64,000 nt of DNA from Acidimicrobiia bacterium (GTDB lineage: Bacteria; Actinomycetota; Acidimicrobiia; Acidimicrobiales; Poriferisodalaceae): assembly GCA_022821985.1 (NCBI GenBank), contig JAJECP010000033.1:1-64000 (forward strand), read 5' to 3'. Shown here one piece after another: positions 8,024-16,383 of this stretch. The notes beneath the pieces are model-generated. The model saw only the letters and a program-made list of their open reading frames with translations, was not told the origin of the DNA and ran no database searches. Each line of letters begins with the position of its first letter. Positions within the stretch are counted from its first letter, which is position 1. The position numbers and the translations under genes are program-made.

Positions 8024-9510
8024 CGCTGTGCGCTCCCGCGCCGCCTCAGGTGTTCGGCAGCGACATCTGCGTCATCGAACGGTACGGAATGCCCTGCGCT
8101 CACCTGCGCGGTCTCGTGGCCCTTTCCGGCGACCACGATGACATCGCCGGCCTGAGCCTTCCTGACGGCGTACGAGATGGCGCTCGACCTGTCCAATTCG
8201 ATGTGCAAGCCGTCCTTCGCATCATGCCGGCCGACCGCGCCTGCGGCGATGTCGGCTGCGATCCGAGCAGGATCCTCGCTGCGAGGGTTGTCGGACGTCA
8301 GGACGAGCACATCGGCGTGGCGGTCCGCGGCAGCGCCCATGAGCGCCCGCTTCGACTGGTCCCTGTCGCCGCCCGCTCCGAACACCGCCCACAGGCGGCC
8401 GCCAGCGGCACCCAGCTCACGCGCGCTGGTCAATGCGGCAGCAAGTGCGTCCGGCTTGTGGGCGTAGTCGACCAAGACCGTGATGTCATCATCCGCGCCA
8501 CTGACGGGCCACAGACGCCCCCGCACCGGGGGCACGGCAGCGATCGCTCCGGCAATCGCGTCATCATCGAAACCGAGGGCGCTGGCCGTTGCTGCTGCGG
8601 CCGCCACGTTCGCGACATTGAACCGGCCCAGCAGGCCGCAGTGCACGGATCGGCCGCGCCATCGGCCGCTGATTCCCGCTGTGTCCACCACGATTCGGTC
8701 GATATCGGAAGGCTGCCACTCGACGACTTCGGCGGTTGTGCCAGCGGCCATCGATGCCAGGCGGCGACCCCACGAATCGGCAACGTTCAGCACCGCTATC
8801 TCGCTGCGACCGTCGAAGAGGCGCGCCTTGGCGTCGAAGTAGTCCTCCATCGTCGCGTGGAAGTCGAGATGCTCGTGGCCGAGATTGGTGAACACACCAG
8901 CAGCGAAGCTGGCGCCATCGACCCTGCCCTGGGCGAGCGCATGAGATGACACCTCGAGCACGACCATCCCGGCTCCCGCATCAGCAGCCCGGCTGAGACG
9001 TCGGCACAGGTCCGGTGCCTCGGGCGTGGTGTGCGTTCCGTCCAGCGTGCCCATGACCTCACAAGTGGTACCGCATGCGCTCGCAATGGCGGCGATTGCG
9101 TGCGTGACCGTCGTCTTGCCCGCTGTCCCGGTGACGCCCACAACCGGGCAGCGGTGCCATGGCTGTCCCCACACCGCAGCTGACGCCAGCCCGAGTACCG
9201 CTCGCACGTCGGGCACGACGATCTGGGGCACGTCGACATCGAGGACCTGCGACACCAGCAACGCCACAGCACCTGCATCCAACGCCTCAGCGGCGAAGCG
9301 ATGACCGTCGTGGCGCTGCCCTACGACGCAGCCGAACAGCGCACCGGGCGTGACTGAGCGGCTGTCGTGTGTGATGCCGCGCACGAGTACCGCCAGTGCC
9401 GCCGCCTCGTCGCTGCGCTGGCGTGGAGGCAGCACACAGGTACCGCCGACCGCCGCAGCCAATTCCTCCAGCGGTATCGGCTCTGCCGGCGCGCTGCGCT
9501 GCTCAGGCAT
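8020..9510 (-). CDS. murE: UDP-MurNAc-tripeptide synthetase MurE (meso-DAP type)
   Basis: MurE adds the third amino acid of the stem peptide to UDP-MurNAc-L-Ala-D-Glu. It has THDSR at residues 47-51, a P-loop GTAGKTT (128-134, Ala where Asn is usual) and VDYAHKPDAL. DNPRSEDP at 407-414 marks enzymes that use meso-diaminopimelate rather than L-lysine, so DAP-type peptidoglycan is inferred. The ATG at 9510 overlaps the end of ftsI by eight bases. The length is 496 residues. Only one ligase fits between ftsI and mraY, and the DNPR motif makes it MurE, not MurF. Confidence 0.93.
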   Translation of the reverse strand: MPEQRSAPAEPIPLEELAAAVGGTCVLPPRQRSDEAAALAVLVRGITHDSRSVTPGALFGCVVGQRHDGHRFAAEALDAGAVALLVSQVLDVDVPQIVVPDVRAVLGLASAAVWGQPWHRCPVVGVTGTAGKTTVTHAIAAIASACGTTCEVMGTLDGTHTTPEAPDLCRRLSRAADAGAGMVVLEVSSHALAQGRVDGASFAAGVFTNLGHEHLDFHATMEDYFDAKARLFDGRSEIAVLNVADSWGRRLASMAAGTTAEVVEWQPSDIDRIVVDTAGISGRWRGRSVHCGLLGRFNVANVAAAAATASALGFDDDAIAGAIAAVPPVRGRLWPVSGADDDITVLVDYAHKPDALAAALTSARELGAAGGRLWAVFGAGGDRDQSKRALMGAAADRHADVLVLTSDNPRSEDPARIAADIAAGAVGRHDAKDGLHIELDRSSAISYAVRKAQAGDVIVVAGKGHETAQVSAGHSVPFDDADVAAEHLRRRGSAQR

Positions 9511-11419
9511 CGGGCGACACCTGAAGCATGCGCAAGGCATATTCGGCGACTTCCGCGAAGACTGGCGCGGCCACGATGGCGGCCCGGTATTCGTCCGGCT
9601 CGTCGAGTACGACGACGACGGTGAGCTCGGGACGATCAGCAGGGAGGAACCCTGCGAAGGAACTGGTGTACGCCTCGGCGGAGTAGCCGCCATCAGGGCT
9701 GGGCTTTTGCGCTGTGCCAGTCTTGCCGGCCACCTGGTAGCCGTCGATGGCGGCTCGCTTGCCGGTTCCCGAGCGGACGACTTCGGCCAGGATGGCCTGC
9801 ATCTGCTGCGCGGTCTGCTCGGACAGGACCCGGCGTGTCGGGACTCGATCAGCCGGTCGCAGTGCACCGTTGCTGCCCACGCTGCCCAGCACGAGGCGCG
9901 GCGTGACGTACACACCGTCGTTGGCGATGGCGTTGTACGCAGCGGCGAGCTGTATCGCAGTGATCGCGATGCCTTGGCCGAACGCGATCGTGGCAAGGTC
10001 GGTGCCGCGCCACTGGTTCGCTGCACGCAAGATGCCACGGCTCTCGCCGGGCAGCGCCGGAGCCTCGTCGGCACCAGTCAGACGGCCGAAGCCGAATGAT
10101 CGCAGCGAACGCTGCAGCTCGGAAGCGCCGATCCGCTCGGCAAGCCTGATCGTGCCGATGTTCGATGAATGAACGAGGATCTCCGAGGTCGTCATCTGGT
10201 CGCTGGGCTTGGAGTAGGGCTCAATGAACTCCTTGTCAGCGAACGTGTACCTCGCCGGTGTCGAGTGCAACTCGACCGGCGTGGTGAGCCCTGCTTCCAG
10301 CGCTGTGGCGATGGTGAAGCTCTTCGCGACCGATCCGGGTTCGAAGGCATCGGTGTACGCGGGGTTGTAGGCCACTGGCCTGACCTCGCCGGTCTCGGGG
10401 TCGCGGGCGACCGCCGCCAGCGCCAGCACGTCGCCGGTATCGGTCTGCATCACCACCACCATGCCGCCCTCGGCGCTGGTCGCACGGACCGCTTCGCTGA
10501 CGGACCGCTCTGCCACCCATTGCATCTGGGTATGCAGCGTGAGCACCACATCGTCGCCATGGCTGACGGGCTCGAACAGCTCGGTTCCTCTCGGCAGCGG
10601 CATGCCGCTCTGGGCGATCCGGGCGACCTCACGGCCGTCGGTGCCGTCGAGCACTTCGGTGAATTGCTTCTCGGCGCCCCCCAGCGGGTTCTGATCGATG
10701 TCGGTGGCGCCGAGCAACCCGCGGGCGAAATCCTCGCCGTTGGGCCGCAGCCTCGACGACTCCCCGCGTACGCCGACACCGGCAAGCTGCAGCTCCTGCA
10801 CCGCCAGCCCGTCTTCGGGGCTCACTTGGCGCGCCACGTACACGAAATGCCGGTCGCTCGCCAGCCGTTCCGCGATGACGTCGGCATCGACATCCAGCAC
10901 CGACGCCAATATGGCAGCCGTCTGGTACGGATCGGTCACCAGACGGGGGTCGGCCCAGATCGTGGGCAGGTTGTCCGACACCGCGAGCAGGTTCAGGTTC
11001 CGGTCGAGGATCGCCCCGCGCACCGATTCGAGCTCCCACTGTGCCGTGCCCTGACGTTCGCCCAAGGCGGCGTAGGTCTCGCGGTCGAGCACCTGCACTT
11101 GCACCAGGCGAGCACCCAGGACGGCCAGCGCCACCGTGCTCGCAATGATCAGCAGCAGCGCCCGCCGGCGCGGCGGCCCGGCGCGAGCCGTGCGCTGGCG
11201 CGGTCGTCGGTCGGACTGCGCTGCAGCAGGCTTCGACCTCGGTCCTTTAGGCGTTGTCTTCGGTCCTGACGAGGGGTGCCACCGGCGCGGGGTCGCCGCA
11301 TCAGAGCGTCGGGTTGCCGTTCGTGGCGTCGGCGATCGCAGCCCCGGCGGGGCACCCATCGACGGGTGCCATGGCGCCGGAGCTGTATGGCGCTCGGAGT
11401 GCTCAAGAACGTCGGTCAT
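9503..11419 (-). CDS. ftsI: class B penicillin-binding protein, septal transpeptidase FtsI/PbpB
   Basis: This transpeptidase cross-links septal peptidoglycan and partners with FtsW. A long basic, Pro-rich cytoplasmic tail (residues 1-86) precedes one membrane helix (about 87-108). The pedestal domain starts near RGAILDRN, and the transpeptidase domain carries SVAK (Ser 363, Lys 366), SSN (418-420) and KTGT (566-569). There is no PASTA domain; the protein ends soon after the catalytic core at 638 residues. The start ATG at 11419 overlaps the ftsL-like gene by 17 bases. The tail is longer than in many homologues. Confidence 0.93.
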   Translation of the reverse strand: MTDVLEHSERHTAPAPWHPSMGAPPGLRSPTPRTATRRSDAATPRRWHPSSGPKTTPKGPRSKPAAAQSDRRPRQRTARAGPPRRRALLLIIASTVALAVLGARLVQVQVLDRETYAALGERQGTAQWELESVRGAILDRNLNLLAVSDNLPTIWADPRLVTDPYQTAAILASVLDVDADVIAERLASDRHFVYVARQVSPEDGLAVQELQLAGVGVRGESSRLRPNGEDFARGLLGATDIDQNPLGGAEKQFTEVLDGTDGREVARIAQSGMPLPRGTELFEPVSHGDDVVLTLHTQMQWVAERSVSEAVRATSAEGGMVVVMQTDTGDVLALAAVARDPETGEVRPVAYNPAYTDAFEPGSVAKSFTIATALEAGLTTPVELHSTPARYTFADKEFIEPYSKPSDQMTTSEILVHSSNIGTIRLAERIGASELQRSLRSFGFGRLTGADEAPALPGESRGILRAANQWRGTDLATIAFGQGIAITAIQLAAAYNAIANDGVYVTPRLVLGSVGSNGALRPADRVPTRRVLSEQTAQQMQAILAEVVRSGTGKRAAIDGYQVAGKTGTAQKPSPDGGYSAEAYTSSFAGFLPADRPELTVVVVLDEPDEYRAAIVAAPVFAEVAEYALRMLQVSPDA

Positions 11420-11855
11420 GCGCTGTGGACGCGTCGGTCAGCAGCGTCTTGATCGAGAGCCAGTCTCCGCCTTCATGGATGCTTCGCTGCGGCGGGTCGA
11501 CGGCGGCAATATGCCGCGGCTCGATCCGCACATCGATCGGATCCGTCGCGCTTACCAGGCCGAGCGCCCCCACCCCCATCAGTTCGATCTCAGCAGGACC
11601 ATGGAGCGTCTGGAGTTCGTAGCGAAGGTCGATCAAGCGCTCCCGTTCCGCAGCAATCTCCGTTTCCAGCTCTGACAGCCGGTACTGGCCCGCAGCCAGC
11701 ATCGAATGGAACACCGCAAGCCCGGCGAGCACGGTGATCGCAGCAACCGCCAGCAGCGCTGTGACGCCGACGAGACGCAGCCCTACGGCGCGCCGCGCCG
11801 ATACCAATGCCGGCGGTGCATCCGCGACAGTGAAGTGGGCAGTGGCGAGGGCCAT
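11403..11855 (-). CDS. ftsL: FtsL-like septum protein (single membrane helix plus coiled coil)
   Basis: This is a small bitopic protein of 150 residues. A cytoplasmic tail is followed by one membrane helix (about residues 27-49) and a charged, heptad-like stretch (about 55-85) expected to form a coiled coil. A short C-terminal region follows. FtsL sequences diverge strongly, so the call rests on topology and on the position between rsmH and ftsI, where ftsL normally lies. It would form a complex with FtsQ and FtsB-like proteins at the septum. Confidence 0.75.
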   Translation of the reverse strand: MALATAHFTVADAPPALVSARRAVGLRLVGVTALLAVAAITVLAGLAVFHSMLAAGQYRLSELETEIAAERERLIDLRYELQTLHGPAEIELMGVGALGLVSATDPIDVRIEPRHIAAVDPPQRSIHEGGDWLSIKTLLTDASTAHDRRS

Positions 11856-11888
11856 CGGGCGATGTCTCGTTCTCTGGCGCCGCCGAGA

Positions 11889-12845
11889 TCAGCGACGCGC
11901 AGGCTCGAGGCGCTCCGCAGCGCGCATCACGGCACTGGCGGCGCGCGAGTTCCGCTCGATCTCAGCGGCGCTGGGCCGCGTGACCTTGCGACTTAGCAGG
12001 CGAACCGTGGGTGCCGCTCCGCAGATGCACGGCAATGTCGATGGGCATTCGCACACCCCGTCGGCTGCTTCTCGCAGAATGATCTTCACGATGCTGTCTT
12101 CTCCTGAGTGATAGGCGAGCGTTGCGAGGCGCCCACGTGGTTGCAGGCGCGCGAGCGCCGCTCGCATTGCGGGTTCGATGAGGTTCAGTTCGTCGTTCAC
12201 TTCGATGCGGATCGCCGCGAACGTGCGCATCGCCGGATGGCGACGGCCGCGCCGCGCTGCGGCCGGCACGGCAGCCTTGACGACGTCGGCCAGTTGGCCG
12301 GTGGTGTGCAGCGGTCTGGCGGCCACAATCGCTGCGGCGATGCGCTGGGCGTAACGCTCGTCTGCGTGGCGCCTCAACAGATCTCGCAGTTCAACGAGCT
12401 CATAGGTATTGACGACATATGCGGCATCGAGATCCGAGCGGGAGTCCATGCGCATGTCCAGCGGGGCGTCGTGGCGGTGGGAGAAACCGCGCTCACCCGA
12501 ATCCAGTTGATGGCTGCTGACGCCGAAGTCGAACAGAACACCGGTGAGCGGGACTCCAGCAGCCGCGTCGACCAGCTCGCCGAGGCGGTCAAACCGCTCG
12601 CAGCGCAGCGTGACTCGATCCCCGAAGTCCGCGAGCCGTTCCTGTGCTGCTGCGATTGCCTCGGGATCGCGATCGATGCCGAGCAGCTGCCGCTCCGGAT
12701 GCTGCCTCAGGAGCATCTCGGCGTGACCGCCTCCCCCCAAGGTCGCGTCGACGAACAATCCGCCGGCGACGGGTGCGAAGACTTCGGCGATCTCGTCAAC
12801 CATGACGGGTTCGTGGAAGTAGCGGGCAGCGGTGGACACGCTCAC
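11889..12845 (-). CDS. rsmH: 16S rRNA (cytosine-1402-N4) methyltransferase RsmH
   Basis: RsmH (formerly MraW) is a SAM-dependent methyltransferase acting on 16S rRNA C1402. The SAM-binding motif DATLGGGGHAEML is at residues 33-45, with FDFGVSSHQLD downstream and YHSGEDSIVK near the C-terminus. A Cys pair cluster (CECPSTLPCICG) follows. The GTG start forms a GTGA overlap with the mraZ stop. The length is 318 residues. It is the second gene of the dcw operon, as in most bacteria. Confidence 0.94.
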   Translation of the reverse strand: MSVSTAARYFHEPVMVDEIAEVFAPVAGGLFVDATLGGGGHAEMLLRQHPERQLLGIDRDPEAIAAAQERLADFGDRVTLRCERFDRLGELVDAAAGVPLTGVLFDFGVSSHQLDSGERGFSHRHDAPLDMRMDSRSDLDAAYVVNTYELVELRDLLRRHADERYAQRIAAAIVAARPLHTTGQLADVVKAAVPAAARRGRRHPAMRTFAAIRIEVNDELNLIEPAMRAALARLQPRGRLATLAYHSGEDSIVKIILREAADGVCECPSTLPCICGAAPTVRLLSRKVTRPSAAEIERNSRAASAVMRAAERLEPARR

Positions 12846-13288
12846 GCCTGCTCCGCAGCCTCGATGCCGCTCTCGGGTGCCGCCAGGAGCGATTCGCCCT
12901 GGGCGTTCATCTCGTGCCAGCGCCCCGCGTCCCAGATCTCGACTTCATCGATCGCGCCGATCACGATGCACTCGCGCTGCAGGCCGGCAAAGCGGCGCAG
13001 TTCCTCAGGAACCGCTATCCGGCCCTGCTTGTCCGGCAAGACTCGGGCGGCGCCCGCTCCGAATGAACGCTTGGCTGCGCGCCCGTGCGGACCGCCAGAT
13101 TGGGACCGTTCCGACATCTGGCCGGCGATCTCGCCGAATCGGTCTGGCGTCATCAGTGCGAGGCAGCCCTCGCTGTGCTTGATCAGGAAGCCGGACGGCT
13201 CAAATGCGCTGCGGAAGCTCGCCGGGAGCACGATGCGGCCCTTCGCATCGAGCGAGTGCTCGTGCTGACCGACGAACAGACTCTCCAC
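12842..13288 (-). CDS. mraZ: transcriptional regulator MraZ
   Basis: MraZ is a ring-forming AbrB-like DNA-binding protein that represses or activates its own dcw operon. Two SpoVT/AbrB-like repeats are seen: one starting VGQHEHSLDAKGRIVLPASF and one around LPDKQGRIAVPEELR. I chose the GTG at 13288 because GGAGG lies seven bases upstream and the protein then begins just before the family's conserved start. Earlier codons up to 13336 are possible but lack this support. The product is about 148 residues. It is first in the operon, next to a candidate operator. Confidence 0.92.
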   Translation of the reverse strand: MESLFVGQHEHSLDAKGRIVLPASFRSAFEPSGFLIKHSEGCLALMTPDRFGEIAGQMSERSQSGGPHGRAAKRSFGAGAARVLPDKQGRIAVPEELRRFAGLQRECIVIGAIDEVEIWDAGRWHEMNAQGESLLAAPESGIEAAEQA

Positions 13289-13350
13289 CGCAGGGCCTCC
13301 GCAGCTTCGGAATGGGTACCTGGCTTGCGTGGGCATCTCTGCCCCTGCAC

Positions 13351-13398
13351 ACCACTTTGCACCACTTTATGGGGAAAACACCCACCCTGTCCACCCCG
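13351..13398 (-). promoter_or_regulatory. candidate MraZ operator upstream of mraZ
   Basis: On the minus strand, 60-110 bases upstream of the mraZ GTG, two adjacent direct repeats AAGTGGTGCA / AAGTGGTGTG are spaced exactly ten bases apart. Two further GTGG cores (GGGGTGGACA, GGGTGGGTGT) lie upstream at nearly the same ten-base phase, separated by one decamer. Known MraZ boxes are short GTGG or TGGGN repeats at ten-base spacing ahead of mraZ. The match is by eye, and no core promoter was identified with confidence. Confidence 0.65.
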
Positions 13399-13446
13399 AT
13401 GTGTTGCGCGCACCCGCTGCGGAGGCGGCAGGAGGCTTGGCTGGCG

Positions 13447-14208
13447 CTAGTCAGCGTCGTGGGCGGCGATGAAACTCACCATTTGCTTGGCGATTTCGTC
13501 GGGTGAGGCCGTGATGCCGAGGTCGGCCCAGCCGACTGCTCGGCTGTGGACGCGGGTGGCGGTAGCGGAATCCAGGGCCGCTTCGAGGGGGCCGAGCTCG
13601 AAGCGGTTGTAGGCAATGCACTGGAAACGGCTGCCTTCACGGGTGCGGCGCTGGGAGATGCCGATGAGTTTCCGGCCGTTCACCATCACCTCGCCCGGGC
13701 CGAGCGATGCAAAACACACCAGACCATCGGAGGGCCCGGCTTCGTATGGGCCGGGATGCACGCTGGCTGGTATGCCGACATCGGCGAAAGCCGCGGCGAG
13801 TATGCGACCCAGCCAGTGAAAGGCCTTGCCGACATCTGCATGCCAGAGCGGATCACCAGCGGGCACGAACACATCCACCCACGCGCTTGTCTCAGGATCC
13901 AGCCACACCAGGCCCCCACCGCTGCGCCGCCGGACGAGATCAGTCCGTATGCCGCCGAAGGGGTCGGGACTTGCAGAACCCAGGATCAGTGCAGGTGCGA
14001 CCGGGCGCAACCACGAGATGCGGCGTCGGCCGTCGCGCGGCATCGGGCGTGCGTGCAGCAGTTCAGCGCTTGCGTGCCATTCGTCGCGTACCCACGCGGC
14101 CACAGGCACACGATGGCAGACAGCCGTCTGCTCCTTCGCACCGCGCGGTTCAGACGAGCTGAGGCCGTAGATCGCTGAGGTAGTCGGTCCACTCGGTGGG
14201 AGTATCAC
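13447..14208 (-). CDS. lipoate/biotin-protein ligase family protein (LplA-like)
   Basis: This is a BPL/LplA/LipB-fold protein. RRRSGGGLVW matches the RRxSGGG ligand-binding loop, and VNGRKLIGISQRR contains the catalytic-type Lys. This fits lipoyl- or octanoyl-protein transfer, with the substrate not resolvable by eye. The first ATG (14208) lies 59 bases inside the HNH gene. The recognisable fold only begins near residue 33, so a downstream GTG at about 14110 is quite possible. It lies downstream of the HNH gene on the same strand and is convergent to nothing; about 160 bases separate it from mraZ. Confidence 0.7.
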   Translation of the reverse strand: MILPPSGPTTSAIYGLSSSEPRGAKEQTAVCHRVPVAAWVRDEWHASAELLHARPMPRDGRRRISWLRPVAPALILGSASPDPFGGIRTDLVRRRSGGGLVWLDPETSAWVDVFVPAGDPLWHADVGKAFHWLGRILAAAFADVGIPASVHPGPYEAGPSDGLVCFASLGPGEVMVNGRKLIGISQRRTREGSRFQCIAYNRFELGPLEAALDSATATRVHSRAVGWADLGITASPDEIAKQMVSFIAAHDAD

Positions 14209-14785
14209 TGCGCATTGCCGCCACTACGGCCAGAGGCTCGGGGGCATAGGGAGTCTGGCGCAGCCTGTACCGGCCCTCTGACAGCAACGAGTCTCCCTTG
14301 CCCACGTTGCAAGCCCGGCAGCAGGCCACCACGTTCTCCCACGTGTGTTCCCCACCGCGGCTGCGCGGGTGGACATGGTCGATGCATTCGGCCCGGTTCC
14401 CGCAGTACTGGCAGCGGTAGGCATCGCGCGCGAATACGGCCCGCCGGTGGAGCGGGGCACGCCTCCGGTAGGGCGCCCGTGCGTGATACGTCAACCGCAC
14501 GACTGAGGGCACAGACATCGTCAAGCGAGGCGAGCGAATGCTGCCGGGCCTGGTGTGAACGACATCGGCCTTGCCCGCCAGCACCAGCAGCAGGGCGCGC
14601 CGCACGGTCGTGATCGACAAGGGCTGGTAGGTGACATTGAGCACCAGTGTCCGTTCCGACAGCACGCCGCGGGGCCGCGAGATCTTCCCATCACGAATGA
14701 CCGCATGGCCGTTGGTCGCACCATTCCCATTGACGGCATCGGCGACTGCATGGGGCGCGTACGCGACCGTTCGACCGGAAGTCAT
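14150..14785 (-). CDS. HNH endonuclease family protein
   Basis: This protein of 211 residues has a C-terminal HNH module. A CxxC pair (residues 125-128, CQYC), IDHVHPRSRGG with the metal-binding His residues, Asn 151 in TWEN, and a second CxxC (156-159) give a zinc-stabilised beta-beta-alpha-metal fold. The N-terminal half (LVLNVTYQPLSITTVRRAL) is typical of the short chromosomal HNH proteins common in actinobacteria, not of homing endonucleases. Its cellular role is unknown. It starts one base after the upstream gene's stop, so the two are probably co-transcribed. Confidence 0.85.
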   Translation of the reverse strand: MTSGRTVAYAPHAVADAVNGNGATNGHAVIRDGKISRPRGVLSERTLVLNVTYQPLSITTVRRALLLVLAGKADVVHTRPGSIRSPRLTMSVPSVVRLTYHARAPYRRRAPLHRRAVFARDAYRCQYCGNRAECIDHVHPRSRGGEHTWENVVACCRACNVGKGDSLLSEGRYRLRQTPYAPEPLAVVAAMRSDTPTEWTDYLSDLRPQLV

Positions 14786-14786
14786 G

Positions 14787-15116
14787 TCACGGCCTCAGAG
14801 GCGCCGGCTCAGGATCACGGGCTTCATGCGATGGGTGCACCGCAGTGACGGCAGGCCAGTGTCGGCACCATTCCAGCCATTGGATCAGATCAGCGGGTTC
14901 GGCGGCCGCACGGCTGTCAGAACCGACGGCGGTCAACAGCCGGAATCGCACATAGTCGCGGTGAGGCACTGGCAGGAACGGCGGGCGAATCCACCAGCGC
15001 GATGGGATCAGCCGCCGCATGGCTCGCCCAGCGGTGAGCCACAGCCGCGGGCGCATTGCCACGGCCGCGAGCGCTGCCCCGATGCGGGGGCCGCGTGGAG
15101 TCCGTGAACTGCGCAC
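14787..15116 (-). CDS. conserved small actinobacterial protein, unknown function
   Basis: This is a hypothetical protein of 109 residues from a GTG at 15116; an internal ATG at 15056 (MRPRLW) is an alternative. The centre (RLIPSRWWIRPPFLPVPHRDY) is rich in Arg, Trp and Pro and resembles small conserved proteins I recall from other actinobacteria with a WWRRPPFLPLPD-type core. There is no signal peptide or membrane helix. It is directly upstream of the HNH gene, and a copy of the dispersed repeat begins 11 bases upstream of its start. Confidence 0.6.
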   Translation of the reverse strand: MRSSRTPRGPRIGAALAAVAMRPRLWLTAGRAMRRLIPSRWWIRPPFLPVPHRDYVRFRLLTAVGSDSRAAAEPADLIQWLEWCRHWPAVTAVHPSHEARDPEPAPLRP

Positions 15117-15127
15117 CGGGCCACCCT

Positions 15128-15270
15128 AGAGGCTGAGCACCGGGCCTCAGCGGCCCGTGAGCCCAATCACATGAGCATGGGAACAAGAGCGGAAAGTGCA
15201 GTGCGAAGCCGTGGCCCGAGCGGCCCGTGAGCCCAATCGCATGAGTATGGGGAACAAGAGCGGGAAGCAA
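15128..15270 (+). repeat. dispersed intergenic repeat, tandem double copy (A1, A2)
   Basis: This holds two partial units of the repeat family head to tail. A1 (15128-15200) begins AGAGGCTGAGC and contains AGCGGCCCGTGAGCCCAATC and GGGAACAAGAGCGG. A2 (15203-15270) begins at GCGAAGCCGTGGCCCGAG and runs to GGGGAACAAGAGCGGGAAGC. It fills most of the 270-base gap between divergent genes at 15116 and 15387. The remaining bases (15271-15386) show no recognisable feature. Confidence 0.85.
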
Positions 15271-15386
15271 TCGGTGACGCAGCGGGAGGCGACGGTGAAG
15301 TGATGCTGAGTAGCCTCACAGCGTTCTCCGAGTCCCGGCCGAGATGCCAGCTACACGGAATCTTCTAGCCCCGAAAGCCAGACACC

Positions 15387-16367
15387 GTGCGCAATCACAC
15401 TCCCCCGCAAACGCACGTGGCCGATGCCGAGACATTCCGGCAGACGTTCGAGCGCATCACTGCGAACGTGGAGCGGGTCATTCGAGGCAAGCCCGACGCG
15501 GTTGGGCTCTCGCTGCTGTGCTTGCTGTGCGATGGACACCTGCTGATCGAAGACGTGCCGGGGGTCGGCAAGACCAGCCTCGCCAAATCGCTCGCAGCCT
15601 CGATTGACGCACCGTTCGGCCGTATCCAATTCACCCCGGACGTGCTGCCATCGGACGTCATCGGCGTCAATGTCTGGGATGAGCGCGAGCGCACATTCGA
15701 GTTCCGTCCCGGAGCGCTCTTCTCCAGCATCGTGCTGGTCGACGAGATCAACCGGGCGTCGCCAAAGACGCAGGCGGCACTGCTCGAAGCAATGCAGGAA
15801 CGCCAGGTCACGACCGACCGCACGACACGGCCGCTCGGTCAGCCGTTCATGGTGATCGCCACACAGAATCCGATCGAGCACGAGGGCACCTACCCGTTGC
15901 CCGAGTCTCAGCTCGACCGGTTCCTGATGCGCGTGAGCATCGGCTACCCGGATGCGGATTCTGCCGTCGAGGTGCTCGATCTCCACGACGGCACCACGGA
16001 GATCACGCTTGAGCCGGTCGCCACTGCCAGCGAGGTGTTGGCGATGACCCGTACCGTCACCGAAGTCCACGTTGCTCCGGTGCTGCGCCGCTACATCGTC
16101 GCCGTCGCCGATGCTTCTCGACAGCGCGGCACGATCACGCTGGGCATCAGCCCGCGAGCCACGCTCGACCTGCAGCGAGTGGCACAAGCGCGCGCACTCG
16201 CCGCCGGCCGCAACTACGTGGTGCCCGACGATGTGAAGGCCGTCGCTGAACCAGTGCTCGGTCACAGGATCCGCTTGAGCGCCGATGCGCAACTGCAGGG
16301 CTTGACCGCCCAGACAGCCCTGCGCGACGTCTTCGACGCTGTCGCTGTCCCCACCGCCGCCGGCTAA
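15387..16367 (+). CDS. MoxR-family AAA+ ATPase
   Basis: MoxR proteins are chaperone-like AAA+ ATPases thought to help assemble or activate partner protein complexes. The Walker A loop VPGVGKTS (residues 57-64), Walker B IVLVDEINRA (115-124), ATQNPIEHEGTYPLPESQLDRF sensor region (quoted in part) and a C-terminal lid are present. The length is 326 residues. The start is a GTG at 15387 without a strong Shine-Dalgarno. It is followed by DUF58 and transglutaminase genes, the classic MoxR/DUF58/TGase gene set. The stop TAA lies in a fragment of the dispersed repeat. Confidence 0.92.
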   Translation: MRNHTPPQTHVADAETFRQTFERITANVERVIRGKPDAVGLSLLCLLCDGHLLIEDVPGVGKTSLAKSLAASIDAPFGRIQFTPDVLPSDVIGVNVWDERERTFEFRPGALFSSIVLVDEINRASPKTQAALLEAMQERQVTTDRTTRPLGQPFMVIATQNPIEHEGTYPLPESQLDRFLMRVSIGYPDADSAVEVLDLHDGTTEITLEPVATASEVLAMTRTVTEVHVAPVLRRYIVAVADASRQRGTITLGISPRATLDLQRVAQARALAAGRNYVVPDDVKAVAEPVLGHRIRLSADAQLQGLTAQTALRDVFDAVAVPTAAG

Positions 16368-16383
16368 GAGGCTGAGCCGAATG
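16362..16383 (+). repeat. truncated repeat remnant carrying the moxR stop and DUF58 start
   Basis: GGCTAAGAGGCTGAGCCGAATG matches the 5' end of the dispersed repeat over about 18 bases. Its TAA is the moxR stop and its final ATG is the DUF58 start codon. Confidence 0.65.
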
